64,000 bases of DNA from UBA11865 sp041570195 (GTDB lineage: Bacteria; Chloroflexota; Anaerolineae; Promineifilales; Promineifilaceae): NCBI GenBank assembly GCA_041570195.1, contig JBFFWQ010000018.1:1-64000 (forward strand). Reading direction: 5' to 3'. The notes below the pieces were generated by a model that made no database searches, was not told the origin of the DNA, and saw nothing but the letters and a program-made list of their open reading frames with translations. Position 1 is the stretch's first letter, and every line of letters begins with the position of its first letter. This document shows positions 35,010 to 43,110 of the stretch, one piece after another. Position numbers and translations under genes: made by a program.

Positions 35010-35063
35010 GGAGAACAGTTGCGGTTCTAGGTTCACTACGAAGCCGATCCGCAACTATTCTCC
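35010..35063. repeat. long imperfect inverted repeat between operon halves
   Basis: Arms 35010-35024 and 35049-35063 (15 bases each) pair at 14 of 15 positions around a 24-base interval. It lies in the 184-bp gap after the GNAT gene. No T-tract follows, so it is not a classical terminator. A perfect palindrome GGCGATCGCC lies just upstream at 34991-35000. Confidence 0.6.
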
Positions 35064-35168
35064 TGATAGCAGGCCACCACATCGGAAGGTCTATACCGTT
35101 CTTCGAACTCTGGCTTGCTTAGTGCTCAGCCTTCTTCTTCTGGCTAGCGCTCGAAACAGGTAGAATCC

Positions 35169-35486
35169 TTGGCAGAATACCAAATCTTGTATTGGCATGA
35201 CATTCCACTTCAAGTCCGAGCCGGCAGCAGGCGCAGCCGGGTACGACTTGAACTGGCGCCCCGGTTTCAGGAAGCTGTTGACCGCGTAGCTATGGCCGCT
35301 GGCTTGACGGGCACCGACGAATACCTGGACGGTTTTCGCTGGGGCGAGACGCAGGAACGCGAAGGTTCAAACGAGGAAGTGGCGGCGGCTGTGGTCTCGG
35401 AACTAGAAACGGCGTATCTACAGCTCGATTGGCAGAGGAGTGTCAGGACGATACGTGCCGAACAGTCTGATCGGGAAAGCAAGTAA
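35169..35486 (+). CDS. small 'virulence factor' family-like protein (PF13769-type)
   Basis: A 105-residue protein: YQILYWHDIPLQVRAGSRRS, then LELAPRFQEAVDRVAMAAGL, TGTDEYLDGFRWGETQEREG and a helical end. The pattern 'I-YW-DIP-QV' followed by 'L..RFQEAIDRAAM..GL...D.YL..W' is what I recall for the family named virulence factor (PF13769), which occurs next to MttB, corrinoid and MetF genes; its function is not established. The assignment is from memory. Start is a TTG with a weak binding site. It precedes the RACo-like gene by 35 bp. Confidence 0.6.
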   Translation: MAEYQILYWHDIPLQVRAGSRRSRVRLELAPRFQEAVDRVAMAAGLTGTDEYLDGFRWGETQEREGSNEEVAAAVVSELETAYLQLDWQRSVRTIRAEQSDRESK

Positions 35487-35521
35487 AGTGTACTGTATTG
35501 TACCAGGTTCGAGGCCATCAC

Positions 35522-37552
35522 ATGCATAACGATGGCGCAAATCCACCGGATCCGAAGGTGATCTTTGTCCCTTCAGGACGGCGGGGAAAGGTATCCCAGG
35601 GGATGTCCGTGTTGGATGCTGCCCGCCAGTTGGGCGTGGAAATCGAGAGCATCTGTGGAGGAAGGCTGACGTGCGGCAAATGCAGAGTTCGCATCGAAGA
35701 CGGCGCGTTTCAGAAACATGGCATTGTCAGTAAGCCCGATCATGTGACGCCGCCAAATGACGTTGAGACTGATCTATTGAATCGTTTGGGCGACGGCGAG
35801 CACCGCCTCTCGTGCTCAGCATATATCCAGGATGACATTCTGGTCCACGTTCCGGAGGAAAGCCAGGCCCAGAAGCAGATCATTCGTAAAACCGCGACCG
35901 AGCGACTCATCGAGATAGCGCCGGCCATCCGCCAGGTCTACGTCCAAGTGGAAGAAGCCCAACTGGGCGAGCATCGGGGTGATTGGGGACGGCTCGAATT
36001 TGCTCTGGCCGAGCAGTGGCAACTGGATGATTTAACCATCGATTTGCCGGCGCTGCGCCGCTTGCAGGCCGTATTGCGCCAAGGCCAGTGGGCAGTCACG
36101 GTAATCGTATGGCAAGAACGCCAGGTGATTGATGTGCAGCCAGGCTACCAGGAAGGCATCTATGGTCTGGCGGTGGATATCGGCAGCACAACGGTCGCAG
36201 GCTACTTGTGCGATCTACGCACCGGTGAAGTTCTGGCGACAGAATCGGTGATGAATCCCCAGGTGACCTATGGCGAAGATTTGATGAGCCGCGTTTCTTA
36301 CGCCATGACCCACCGGGATGGCCTCGACAAAATGCATTTGGCCATCGTCAAGGTCCTCAACCAAATTTCGGCTCGAGCCGCTCGGGAAGCAGGACTTCAA
36401 GCGCGCCAGATCCACGAAGCTGTCGTCGTGGGCAATACGACCATGATCCACATTCTGCTAGGTATCAACCCCGTCGAGCTAGGCGGGGCGCCTTTCGCCC
36501 TGGCAAATCGCGATGCCATGGATATTAAAGCCAGAGATCTAGAATTACGCTTTCATTCTGGGGCGAATCTACACGTATTACCCTCCGAAGCCGGACACGT
36601 TGGCGCCGATAATGTGGGCGTGCTTATCGCCGAGGAACCCTATCGACGGGATGAGATGACGTTGATCGTCGACGTAGGTACAAATGCCGAGATTGTCTTG
36701 GGCAATCGAGAAAAGCTGTTCAGCGCCTCTAGTCCAACGGGGCCAGCCTTTGAAGGGGCGCAAATCACCTATGGCATGCGCGCCGCCCCAGGCGCCATTG
36801 AGCGGGTGAGAATCGATCCCCAGACGTTTGAAGCACGCTTCAGCGTGATTGGTGAATCCCGCTGGTCTAATGAATGGAGTTTGGGAGCGGACGCGCCCCT
36901 GGCCTCGCAGCCCAAACATCTGGCGGCCGGTATTTGTGGTTCCGGCATTATCGAGGCCGTGGCCGAGATGTTTCTGACAGGGATCATCTTCCCTGATGGC
37001 GCTTTTAACCCCGACTGCCCAAGCCGGCGCATTCAGTGGAATGGTCGCAAGGGTGCCTACATTCTGACCCCTGGCGACTATACGACCATGGGTGAGCCGA
37101 TCCTCGTCACTCAGGACGACGTACGCAGTATTCAACTGGCCAAAGCTGCTCTGTACGCTGGGGCCAAATTGTTGATGAGCCGGGCCAATATCTCCAAGGT
37201 GGACCAGGTTTTCCTGGCCGGCGCATTTGGCAGCTACATCGATCCTAAATATGCGATGATTCTGGGACTGATCCCAGACTGCCCGCTTGACCAGGTTTTT
37301 GCGATTGGCAATGCGGCCGGCGATGGCGCACGAATCGCCCTGTTAAACCGCAACAAGAGGCTAGAGGCGCAACAGGTTTCTCGGAAGATCAAGTACATTG
37401 AGACGGCCGTCGACCTCGAATTTCAAGATGAATTTGTTCACGCCCTTCATATCCCGCACGCTTCGGACCCGTTCTCTCAGCTGGAAGGTATCCTGCCGAA
37501 AAAAACGGTGAATGGCCGCCGGCGTGTTCGCCGGCGGCGCATGAGGGCCTGA
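35522..37552 (+). CDS. RACo-like corrinoid activation protein (2Fe-2S ferredoxin plus ASKHA-type domain)
   Basis: A 676-residue protein. Residues ~10-100 are a 2Fe-2S ferredoxin-type domain with CGGRLTCGKC and a fourth Cys in LSCSAY; the C-terminal ~450 residues match the reductive activator domain (AVDIGSTTVAGYLCDL, VGNTTMIHILLGI, DVGTNAEIVLGNREKLFSAS, GSGIIEAVAEMFLTG, VFLAGAFGSYID). Such proteins use ATP to reduce inactive Co(II) corrinoid proteins. The C-terminus is a basic tail (NGRRRVRRRRMRA). ATG at 35522 is chosen for GAGG seven bases upstream; the frame also has a TTG 24 bases before. It is followed by the corrinoid protein gene. Confidence 0.88.
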   Translation: MHNDGANPPDPKVIFVPSGRRGKVSQGMSVLDAARQLGVEIESICGGRLTCGKCRVRIEDGAFQKHGIVSKPDHVTPPNDVETDLLNRLGDGEHRLSCSAYIQDDILVHVPEESQAQKQIIRKTATERLIEIAPAIRQVYVQVEEAQLGEHRGDWGRLEFALAEQWQLDDLTIDLPALRRLQAVLRQGQWAVTVIVWQERQVIDVQPGYQEGIYGLAVDIGSTTVAGYLCDLRTGEVLATESVMNPQVTYGEDLMSRVSYAMTHRDGLDKMHLAIVKVLNQISARAAREAGLQARQIHEAVVVGNTTMIHILLGINPVELGGAPFALANRDAMDIKARDLELRFHSGANLHVLPSEAGHVGADNVGVLIAEEPYRRDEMTLIVDVGTNAEIVLGNREKLFSASSPTGPAFEGAQITYGMRAAPGAIERVRIDPQTFEARFSVIGESRWSNEWSLGADAPLASQPKHLAAGICGSGIIEAVAEMFLTGIIFPDGAFNPDCPSRRIQWNGRKGAYILTPGDYTTMGEPILVTQDDVRSIQLAKAALYAGAKLLMSRANISKVDQVFLAGAFGSYIDPKYAMILGLIPDCPLDQVFAIGNAAGDGARIALLNRNKRLEAQQVSRKIKYIETAVDLEFQDEFVHALHIPHASDPFSQLEGILPKKTVNGRRRVRRRRMRA

Positions 37553-37603
37553 TTGGAGGTAACATTGGTGTCAATGTGTTATTGTATTCATGGAATCCGC
37601 ATG

Positions 37604-37624
37604 CCTGAGCGACCCTCAGGTTTT
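37604..37624 (+). terminator. candidate attenuator before the corrinoid protein gene
   Basis: CCTGAG and CTCAGG form a 6-bp stem with a five-base loop, followed by TTTT. It is in the 98-bp gap between the RACo-like and corrinoid genes. It is short, so it may act as partial attenuator or mRNA stabiliser. Confidence 0.4.
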
Positions 37625-37650
37625 GTGCGTGCTGGTATCCGAGGAGAGCA

Positions 37651-38337
37651 ATGAGCGACGAAATCAATATCAAAGATCTGCCAACCGATGAGCTTCTGGA
37701 ACTCATGCAGGAGGATCTCTACGATGGATACGCCGACGAAATCGTTGAGGAAGTAGAGGAGCTCTTGGCTCGGGGTATGGAGCCTTATGATGTATTAACA
37801 AAAGGCCTGGTCGCCGGGATGGATGTTGTCGGAGAAGACTTTCGCGATGGCATTCTCTTTGTGCCCGAAGTGCTTATGGCAGCCAAGGCTATGAAAGCCG
37901 GCATGGCGATACTTCGACCCCTCCTGGCCGAGACTGGTGCGCCGAGGATCGGCACGATTGTCATTGGCACAGTGAAAGGGGATATCCACGATATCGGCAA
38001 GAACCTGGTGAGTATGATGTGGGAAGGGGCTGGTTTTGAAGTCTTTGATCTCGGCATCAACAACTCTGTGGAAGAGTATCTGGCTGCGATACAGGAGCAC
38101 CAGCCAGATATCTTGGGCATGAGCGCCTTGTTGACGACCACCATGCCCTACATGCGCGTGGTCATCGACACTCTCAAAGAAAAAGGGATACGCCAAGATC
38201 TGATAGTGCTTGTAGGCGGCGCGCCGCTCAACGAGGCATTTGCCGAAGACATCGAAGCTGACGCCTATTGCCGTGATGCGGCCGTCGCTGTCCAAACGGC
38301 GAAGAAGTTCATGCAAATTAAGCAAGGAACATCATAG
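37651..38337 (+). CDS. corrinoid (cobalamin-binding) protein, MttC/MtbC type
   Basis: A 228-residue corrinoid protein. N-terminal helical B12-binding-2 cap (ELLARGMEPYDVLTKGLVAG, VPEVLMAAKAMKAGMAIL), then the Rossmann-like cobalamin domain with GDIHDIGKNLVSMM (the D-x-H-x-x-G lower-ligand motif; His is the cobalt ligand), SALLTTTMPYM and VGGAPLNEAFAEDI. It carries the methyl group between MttB and MtgA. GAGGAG lies five bases before the ATG. It is the only corrinoid protein in the window. Confidence 0.95.
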   Translation: MSDEINIKDLPTDELLELMQEDLYDGYADEIVEEVEELLARGMEPYDVLTKGLVAGMDVVGEDFRDGILFVPEVLMAAKAMKAGMAILRPLLAETGAPRIGTIVIGTVKGDIHDIGKNLVSMMWEGAGFEVFDLGINNSVEEYLAAIQEHQPDILGMSALLTTTMPYMRVVIDTLKEKGIRQDLIVLVGGAPLNEAFAEDIEADAYCRDAAVAVQTAKKFMQIKQGTS

Positions 38338-38355
38338 AATGGAGTCTGCCGCAGG

Positions 38356-38898
38356 ATGAACCCGGGTAGTCGACTCCAGAATTATCCACACATCCTTGAG
38401 CTTTCGTACCAGGTTGCCGACCGGCTCTTTTCGTTCTTCGACCCGCTGATCTCTCGCTTGGGCTACGAACGGGTCGATCGTTGGTTGCGGCCGGCTGAAG
38501 AATTGAGCAAGCGCATTATTTTTGATTGCCAAATGTGCGGTCAGTGCGTGCTTCACTCAACTGGCATGACCTGTCCCATGACCTGTCCCAAAGAATTACG
38601 TAATGGACCATGTGGCGGGGTCCGATCGAACGGCCATTGCGAGGTTATCCCGGAGATGAAATGCATTTGGGTCATGGCCTTTGAGCGCTCGAAACATATG
38701 CCCGCATTTGGCCGCGATATGATGCAGCTGCAACCACCAGTAAATCATCAGCTAGAAGGATCTTCGGCCTGGATCAACATACTGACCGGCAAACACGGCG
38801 AATTGCCGGCCGGTTGGGAGGATGCATCGCCGAAACCGTTTATCAGAATAGAAGAAATTGACGCGTGGAAACCGAATTTAAGTCAGACGGTCGCCTAG
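38356..38898 (+). CDS. metV: methylenetetrahydrofolate reductase C-terminal-domain protein (MetV-like, zinc/cysteine-rich)
   Basis: A 180-residue MetV-like protein. The Cys-rich centre is CQMCGQCVLHSTGMTCPM, then CPKELRNGPCGGVRSNGHCEV, with eight cysteines that could bind Fe-S clusters or zinc. In acetogens, MetV forms a complex with MetF. It begins 18 bp after the corrinoid protein and overlaps metF by 34 bp, consistent with this. Function in electron delivery is inferred. Confidence 0.85.
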   Translation: MNPGSRLQNYPHILELSYQVADRLFSFFDPLISRLGYERVDRWLRPAEELSKRIIFDCQMCGQCVLHSTGMTCPMTCPKELRNGPCGGVRSNGHCEVIPEMKCIWVMAFERSKHMPAFGRDMMQLQPPVNHQLEGSSAWINILTGKHGELPAGWEDASPKPFIRIEEIDAWKPNLSQTVA

Positions 38899-39872
38899 AG
38901 AGGGTCCTTCGATCGGGGCGCTTTGCGGTTACGGCCGAGCTGAATCCGCCTGACAGCGCCAACCCGCAAGAAGTCTTTGATGCCGCCCTCGTCCTGTCGT
39001 CCGTATGCGATGCCATAAACGCTACCGACGCTTCGGGCGCTAACTGCCACATGTCCAGTGTGGCCATTTGTGCCTTGTTGACGCATGCCGACTATGCGCC
39101 AATATTGCAAGTATCTTGCCGGGACCGAAACCGCATTGCCCTACAAGGCGATGTGCTGGGCGCCGCTGCTATGGGGGTCTGTAACGTCTTGTGCTTGACC
39201 GGCGACGACGTCAGCGTGGGCGATCAGCCGCAGGCCAAGCCGGTGTTTGATTTCGATTCCATACAACTCCTACGCACCATCAAGATCATGCGAGACGAGG
39301 GTAAGTTTCTGAGCGGTCGTAAGCTCGCGGCGCCTCCCAAGCTGTTCTTAGGCGCAGCCAGCAACCCATTTGTGCCGCCATATGACTGGCGGCCGCTGCG
39401 TCTGGCCAAGAAGGTCGAAGCCGGGGCCGACTTCATCCAAACGCAGTATTGTTTCGATGTGCCTCGTTTACGTCAGTTCCTGAATAAGGTCTGCGACATG
39501 GGATTGGACGAAAAGGTCCATATCTTAATAGGTGTCGGCCCGCTACGTTCAGAGAAAGCGGCCGAGTATTTGCGCAACCATGTTCCGGGCGTAGTTATCC
39601 CAGACGAAGTCGTGGATCGATTGCGTAAGACTTCTGCGCATAAAAAGCGGGAAGAAGGCAAGCGGATTTGCGTCGAAATAATCCAGCAGGTTCAGGATAT
39701 AAAATGCGTATCTGGCGTCCACGTGATGGCTTACCGGCAGGAAGAGCTAGTAGCGGAGATCATCGAAGAAGCTGGTCTGTTACCCCGGCCCATGCAGCCC
39801 CTGGCGCGGGACACTGATCCACGAGCTAGGCCCAGCAGGCGCAGACGAACGAACAAAGGCGGCTCTAAATGA
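38865..39872 (+). CDS. metF: methylenetetrahydrofolate reductase
   Basis: A 335-residue MetF-fold protein: FAVTAELNPPDSANPQEVFD with the catalytic Glu, SCRDRNRIALQGDVLGAAAMG, VLCLTGDDVSVGDQPQAKPV, KVEAGADFIQTQYCFDVPRL and IGVGPLRSEKAAEYL. In this context the reaction would run toward oxidation of methyl-THF to methylene-THF. Start is a GTG that overlaps metV. The C-terminus has a basic tail (RARPSRRRRTNKG) not typical of MetF. Confidence 0.9.
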   Translation: METEFKSDGRLERVLRSGRFAVTAELNPPDSANPQEVFDAALVLSSVCDAINATDASGANCHMSSVAICALLTHADYAPILQVSCRDRNRIALQGDVLGAAAMGVCNVLCLTGDDVSVGDQPQAKPVFDFDSIQLLRTIKIMRDEGKFLSGRKLAAPPKLFLGAASNPFVPPYDWRPLRLAKKVEAGADFIQTQYCFDVPRLRQFLNKVCDMGLDEKVHILIGVGPLRSEKAAEYLRNHVPGVVIPDEVVDRLRKTSAHKKREEGKRICVEIIQQVQDIKCVSGVHVMAYRQEELVAEIIEEAGLLPRPMQPLARDTDPRARPSRRRRTNKGGSK

Positions 39873-40005
39873 ACCTCGACATCTGTGTTATGTGGCGTCC
39901 CATCTTCTTTGGGAGGAGACGTCACGCGCTACAGTGCACCACCACTGAAGTAAACGCTAACCACTAGAAGCTCGTAGCCAAGAGCTGTTTTCGAAGGAGG
40001 CAACC

Positions 40006-40908
40006 TTGCCTGAGACGATCATAAGCTCCAAATCAAAAACGGTTATTATAAGTCCGGACCACCCGTTCACGATTATTGGCGAACGCATTAATCCCACCGG
40101 TCGGAAGAAACTGGCGGCCGAGATGGCTGCAGGCAATTATGATCGGGTGCAGCACGATGCTATCGTCCAGATCACAGCGGGCGCCCATGCTCTCGACGTG
40201 AACGCCGGCATTCCCCTGGCCGATGAACCGGCCATTTTGGCCGAAGCGATTCAACTCGTGCAATCAGTGACCGACGTGCCTTTGTCGATCGACTCGTCCA
40301 TCGTCGATGCCCTGGAAAGAGGTCTCGGAGCCTACCAGGGAAAAGCCCTGGTCAACTCAGTAACAGGTGAGGAAGAGCGCCTGGAATCCGTTTTGCCGCT
40401 GATAAAGAAATACGGCGCGGCCGTGATCGGTATCTCCAACGATGAAATGGGCATTTCGGAGGATCCTGATGTTCGCTTGGCTGTGGCCAAGAAGATCGTC
40501 GAAAGGGCTCAAGATCACGGTATCCCCAGGGAAGATGTGCTCATCGATCCCCTGGTGATGCCTGTGGGCGCCATGCGTTACGCGGGCCGGCAAGTATTTC
40601 GCATCGTCGGCCGCTGCCGTGATGAACTGGGCGTCAATACCTGCTGCGGAGCCAGCAACGTTTCCTTTGGCTTGCCCAACCGCGCCCCGCTCAATGCCAC
40701 ATTCTTGGCTATGGCCATCGCTGCTGGATTAACCTCAGCCATCACCAACCCCATCGAACCGGAGATCAAACAAGCGGTCCTGGTCGCCGATGTGATGATG
40801 GGCAATGACGAGAACTGCACGACGTGGATCATGACCAACCGGCCGCAGGAGGAAAAAGATGCAGGCCGTCGCCGGACCGGCCGTCGCCGCCAGGCACGAC
40901 GGTCCTGA
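40006..40908 (+). CDS. methyltetrahydrofolate:corrinoid methyltransferase (MtgA/MtvA-like), copy 1
   Basis: A 300-residue pterin-binding-fold protein: IIGERINPTGRKKLAAEM, HALDVNAGIPLADEPAIL, VPLSIDSSIVDAL, KALVNSVTGEEERLESVLPL, AVIGISNDEMG, VLIDPLVMPVG and CCGASNVSFGLPNRAPLNA. Relatives transfer methyl between a corrinoid protein and THF. The TTG start at 40006 has AAGGAGG five bases upstream. The C-terminus is a basic tail (AGRRRTGRRRQARRS). The stop abuts, with no gap, the stop of the convergent PhnD-like gene. A 133-bp gap separates it from metF. Confidence 0.9.
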   Translation: MPETIISSKSKTVIISPDHPFTIIGERINPTGRKKLAAEMAAGNYDRVQHDAIVQITAGAHALDVNAGIPLADEPAILAEAIQLVQSVTDVPLSIDSSIVDALERGLGAYQGKALVNSVTGEEERLESVLPLIKKYGAAVIGISNDEMGISEDPDVRLAVAKKIVERAQDHGIPREDVLIDPLVMPVGAMRYAGRQVFRIVGRCRDELGVNTCCGASNVSFGLPNRAPLNATFLAMAIAAGLTSAITNPIEPEIKQAVLVADVMMGNDENCTTWIMTNRPQEEKDAGRRRTGRRRQARRS

Positions 40909-41712
40909 TCACGCCGACAGCGCCACCGGGCGAGCCTCCCTGGCCACATCGCGAATGCTCTGGTAACCGATATCGGTAGCGGGCACAAAGCACGACAGTT
41001 CTCCATGAGCCAGAAGGGCCCGGCCTTCCGGATCAATATGCATGGCTAGTAAGAGCTCGCGCAGCCGGTGGCGTAGTTCCTGTGGTAGCTGAAGGGATAC
41101 GACCCAGGGCGGGACCGGGCTTGGTCCGATCGTCTCGATCACGCGCAGTTTGCGGGCCAGAAATGGCCGGCGTCTCATTTCGTAATCAAGGACAGTGCTG
41201 TCAATGGCGGTTACGTCGGCCCGGCCATCAATAAGCATCTGCAAAGAGTTCAAATGGGTGCCTGACTCAAGCACCTTACCGAAGTAATTGAGAGACTCAT
41301 CTCGTTCTAAAAGATGGTGGCATACGACGTAATAACCGGAATAGGAGCCTGTTTCGTTGTAGACCCAGCAAACACCCTTCAAATCGTCGAAGGAATTAAA
41401 TGGACTATCACGTTGGACGATGACGTCTGAATAGTAAACTGGCTGACCTTGGTAGCGGGGATCCCGCATCACGGGCGCTGCCAGAAGCTCTATCTGGGGA
41501 TCATGCTGGTCGGCCTTCATCGCGTAAAGCAGGCCGCAGATCCAGCCCAGCTGGATCTGCCCGCAATCGAGAAGTCGCTTCCGCTCTTGCCAGTGAATGT
41601 CGACGACAAACTCAGCTTTGATTCCCAGCTTTTGACCTATATAGTCCGTGACGGTTTGGCCATCGTCGTGTGTGTTGACTGCCAGGCAAGAAGTGACGAC
41701 GAGTTTATCCAT
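40909..41712 (-). CDS. PhnD-like phosphate/phosphonate ABC-type binding protein without signal peptide
   Basis: A 267-residue protein of the PhnD fold: LVVTSCLAVNTHDDGQTVTD, IQLGWICGLLYAMKA, YYSDVIVQRDSPFNSFDDLK, NETGSYSGYYVVCHHLL, SGTHLNSLQMLIDGRADVTA and IDSTVLDYEMRRRP. The second half shows the usual binding-protein hinge features. There is no signal peptide or lipobox, and no permease or ATPase nearby, so it is probably cytoplasmic. It is last of the IclR-headed operon, after the flavoprotein. A role as a sensor or ligand carrier is inference. Confidence 0.72.
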   Translation of the reverse strand: MDKLVVTSCLAVNTHDDGQTVTDYIGQKLGIKAEFVVDIHWQERKRLLDCGQIQLGWICGLLYAMKADQHDPQIELLAAPVMRDPRYQGQPVYYSDVIVQRDSPFNSFDDLKGVCWVYNETGSYSGYYVVCHHLLERDESLNYFGKVLESGTHLNSLQMLIDGRADVTAIDSTVLDYEMRRRPFLARKLRVIETIGPSPVPPWVVSLQLPQELRHRLRELLLAMHIDPEGRALLAHGELSCFVPATDIGYQSIRDVAREARPVALSA

Positions 41713-41775
41713 TTGAAGGCCCTTTACAAAGCATGATTGGCCGGTCGACGGCCTGATAACCTGCCCGCCCTTTTC

Positions 41776-43110
41776 CTACACCCACGGTGAATGGCTATTG
41801 GTCGAGCCGAAAGTCCGGCCCTCAGCGAAACGACCGAATGAGAAGGGTTTCAGTTCGGCCACATCATCACCCATCAATTGCTTCGCTACCAGTTTCCCGG
41901 CGCCAAGCATCTTGAATCCGTGATTACTATCAGCGATCATGTATACATTAGGCAACACCCAATCGATGATGGGTACATTATCGGGCGTAAATGCGCCAAT
42001 CCCGCCGTTCCGTCGCTTACGGAAGCTAGGGCGGATGCCTTGAAAGCGGGACATGGTCTGGGCCATCGCCGCGCAAAGATAGTCAGCGAATTCGGTCCCG
42101 GCCTGATAGGCGTCGTTGGCGTGGCCATATGGATCGAGGATGGCTTCTGGCCCGATCTTGACCGGAACCGTACCTCCTTGCAATCCAGGTTGATCCATCC
42201 TTTCGTTGCCATTCTTGAAATACACGTACGTATAGTCTCTCAATTGTCGACCGCTTTCCTCGTCGACGACCGGGGTATTCATCAGTTCAACGTGCAAGAC
42301 CGGCGGGTTCAGGCCATCGGCCGTGAGATAAGGCTGGTCGTAGTAAACCTCGCCCTCCAGCAAACGCCAGTAGGTCCACATATCTTTGTCTTTGACCACG
42401 TCGCCATCGGGATAATAGCAGTCCAAAGTCATGGGTTGATCGAGCATTTGCCAATGTTTGGGCGTCCAGGCGCCGAGCCCCCAAATAACCAGATCGGTGT
42501 TTATCTCCCCGTGATTGGTCACCACGCTCTTGACTTGCCCAGTCATCAACGTGTAATCCAGCACCTCGACGTCGCCAATGACTCTTACGCCATGATCGGC
42601 GCACTTCTGAGCTAATCCCTTAATAACCTGGTCAGTGCCGGCGTAGCCGCTGACCCGTTCGAATATGGTCACTTCGACACCGCTGGTATTGAAGTCGGGC
42701 CAGATATTCTTGAGATAGCGGCGCGCATCCTGGCCCACATACAGTTCAGAATGGTAACCAACGGCATTCTGGCTCTTGTGGATGCGTTCATAATCAGAGA
42801 TCTGGTTTTCCTCGCCTACCGAGACATAACCGACCTGTTGGAATCCAAAGGCGACGGGATCGTACATCCAGACGTCCACACTGTGACGAAGTAGAGCGTG
42901 AATAGGTTCGGTCATATAAAAGTTGCGGACACAGCCACAGGCGATGCCGGATGCCCCCGCGCCCGGGCCAGTCTTATCCAGCACGACGATGTCCTGGCCA
43001 CTACCCCGGCCGCGCGCTTCCAACTCCATGGCCAGATGCCAGGCCGTGCTAAGCCCGTGTACGCCCGCGCCGACGATGGTGTATCTGACGGATTCCGGTA
43101 AATTACCCAT
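41776..43110 (-). CDS. FAD-dependent oxidoreductase (DAO family)
   Basis: A 444-residue flavoprotein closely related to the one at 12438: TIVGAGVHGLSTAWHLAMEL, GPGAGASGIACGCVRNFYM, MIADSNHGFKMLGAGKLVA and the short PWV end. FAD-linked oxidation of an N-methylated amino compound is likely. ATG at 43110 is chosen for GGAGG six bases upstream; it overlaps the MttB-4 stop by eight bases, so the pair is translationally coupled. It is a flavoprotein/MttB pair in one operon, as in the others. Confidence 0.87.
   Translation of the reverse strand: MGNLPESVRYTIVGAGVHGLSTAWHLAMELEARGRGSGQDIVVLDKTGPGAGASGIACGCVRNFYMTEPIHALLRHSVDVWMYDPVAFGFQQVGYVSVGEENQISDYERIHKSQNAVGYHSELYVGQDARRYLKNIWPDFNTSGVEVTIFERVSGYAGTDQVIKGLAQKCADHGVRVIGDVEVLDYTLMTGQVKSVVTNHGEINTDLVIWGLGAWTPKHWQMLDQPMTLDCYYPDGDVVKDKDMWTYWRLLEGEVYYDQPYLTADGLNPPVLHVELMNTPVVDEESGRQLRDYTYVYFKNGNERMDQPGLQGGTVPVKIGPEAILDPYGHANDAYQAGTEFADYLCAAMAQTMSRFQGIRPSFRKRRNGGIGAFTPDNVPIIDWVLPNVYMIADSNHGFKMLGAGKLVAKQLMGDDVAELKPFSFGRFAEGRTFGSTNSHSPWV

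Noticed and set aside
39873..40005. Hairpin AGCTC...GAGCT with GTTTT before MtgA-1 as terminator.
   Set aside because: The 5-bp stem is too weak and it lies next to a strong ribosome binding site in what looks like a continuous operon.
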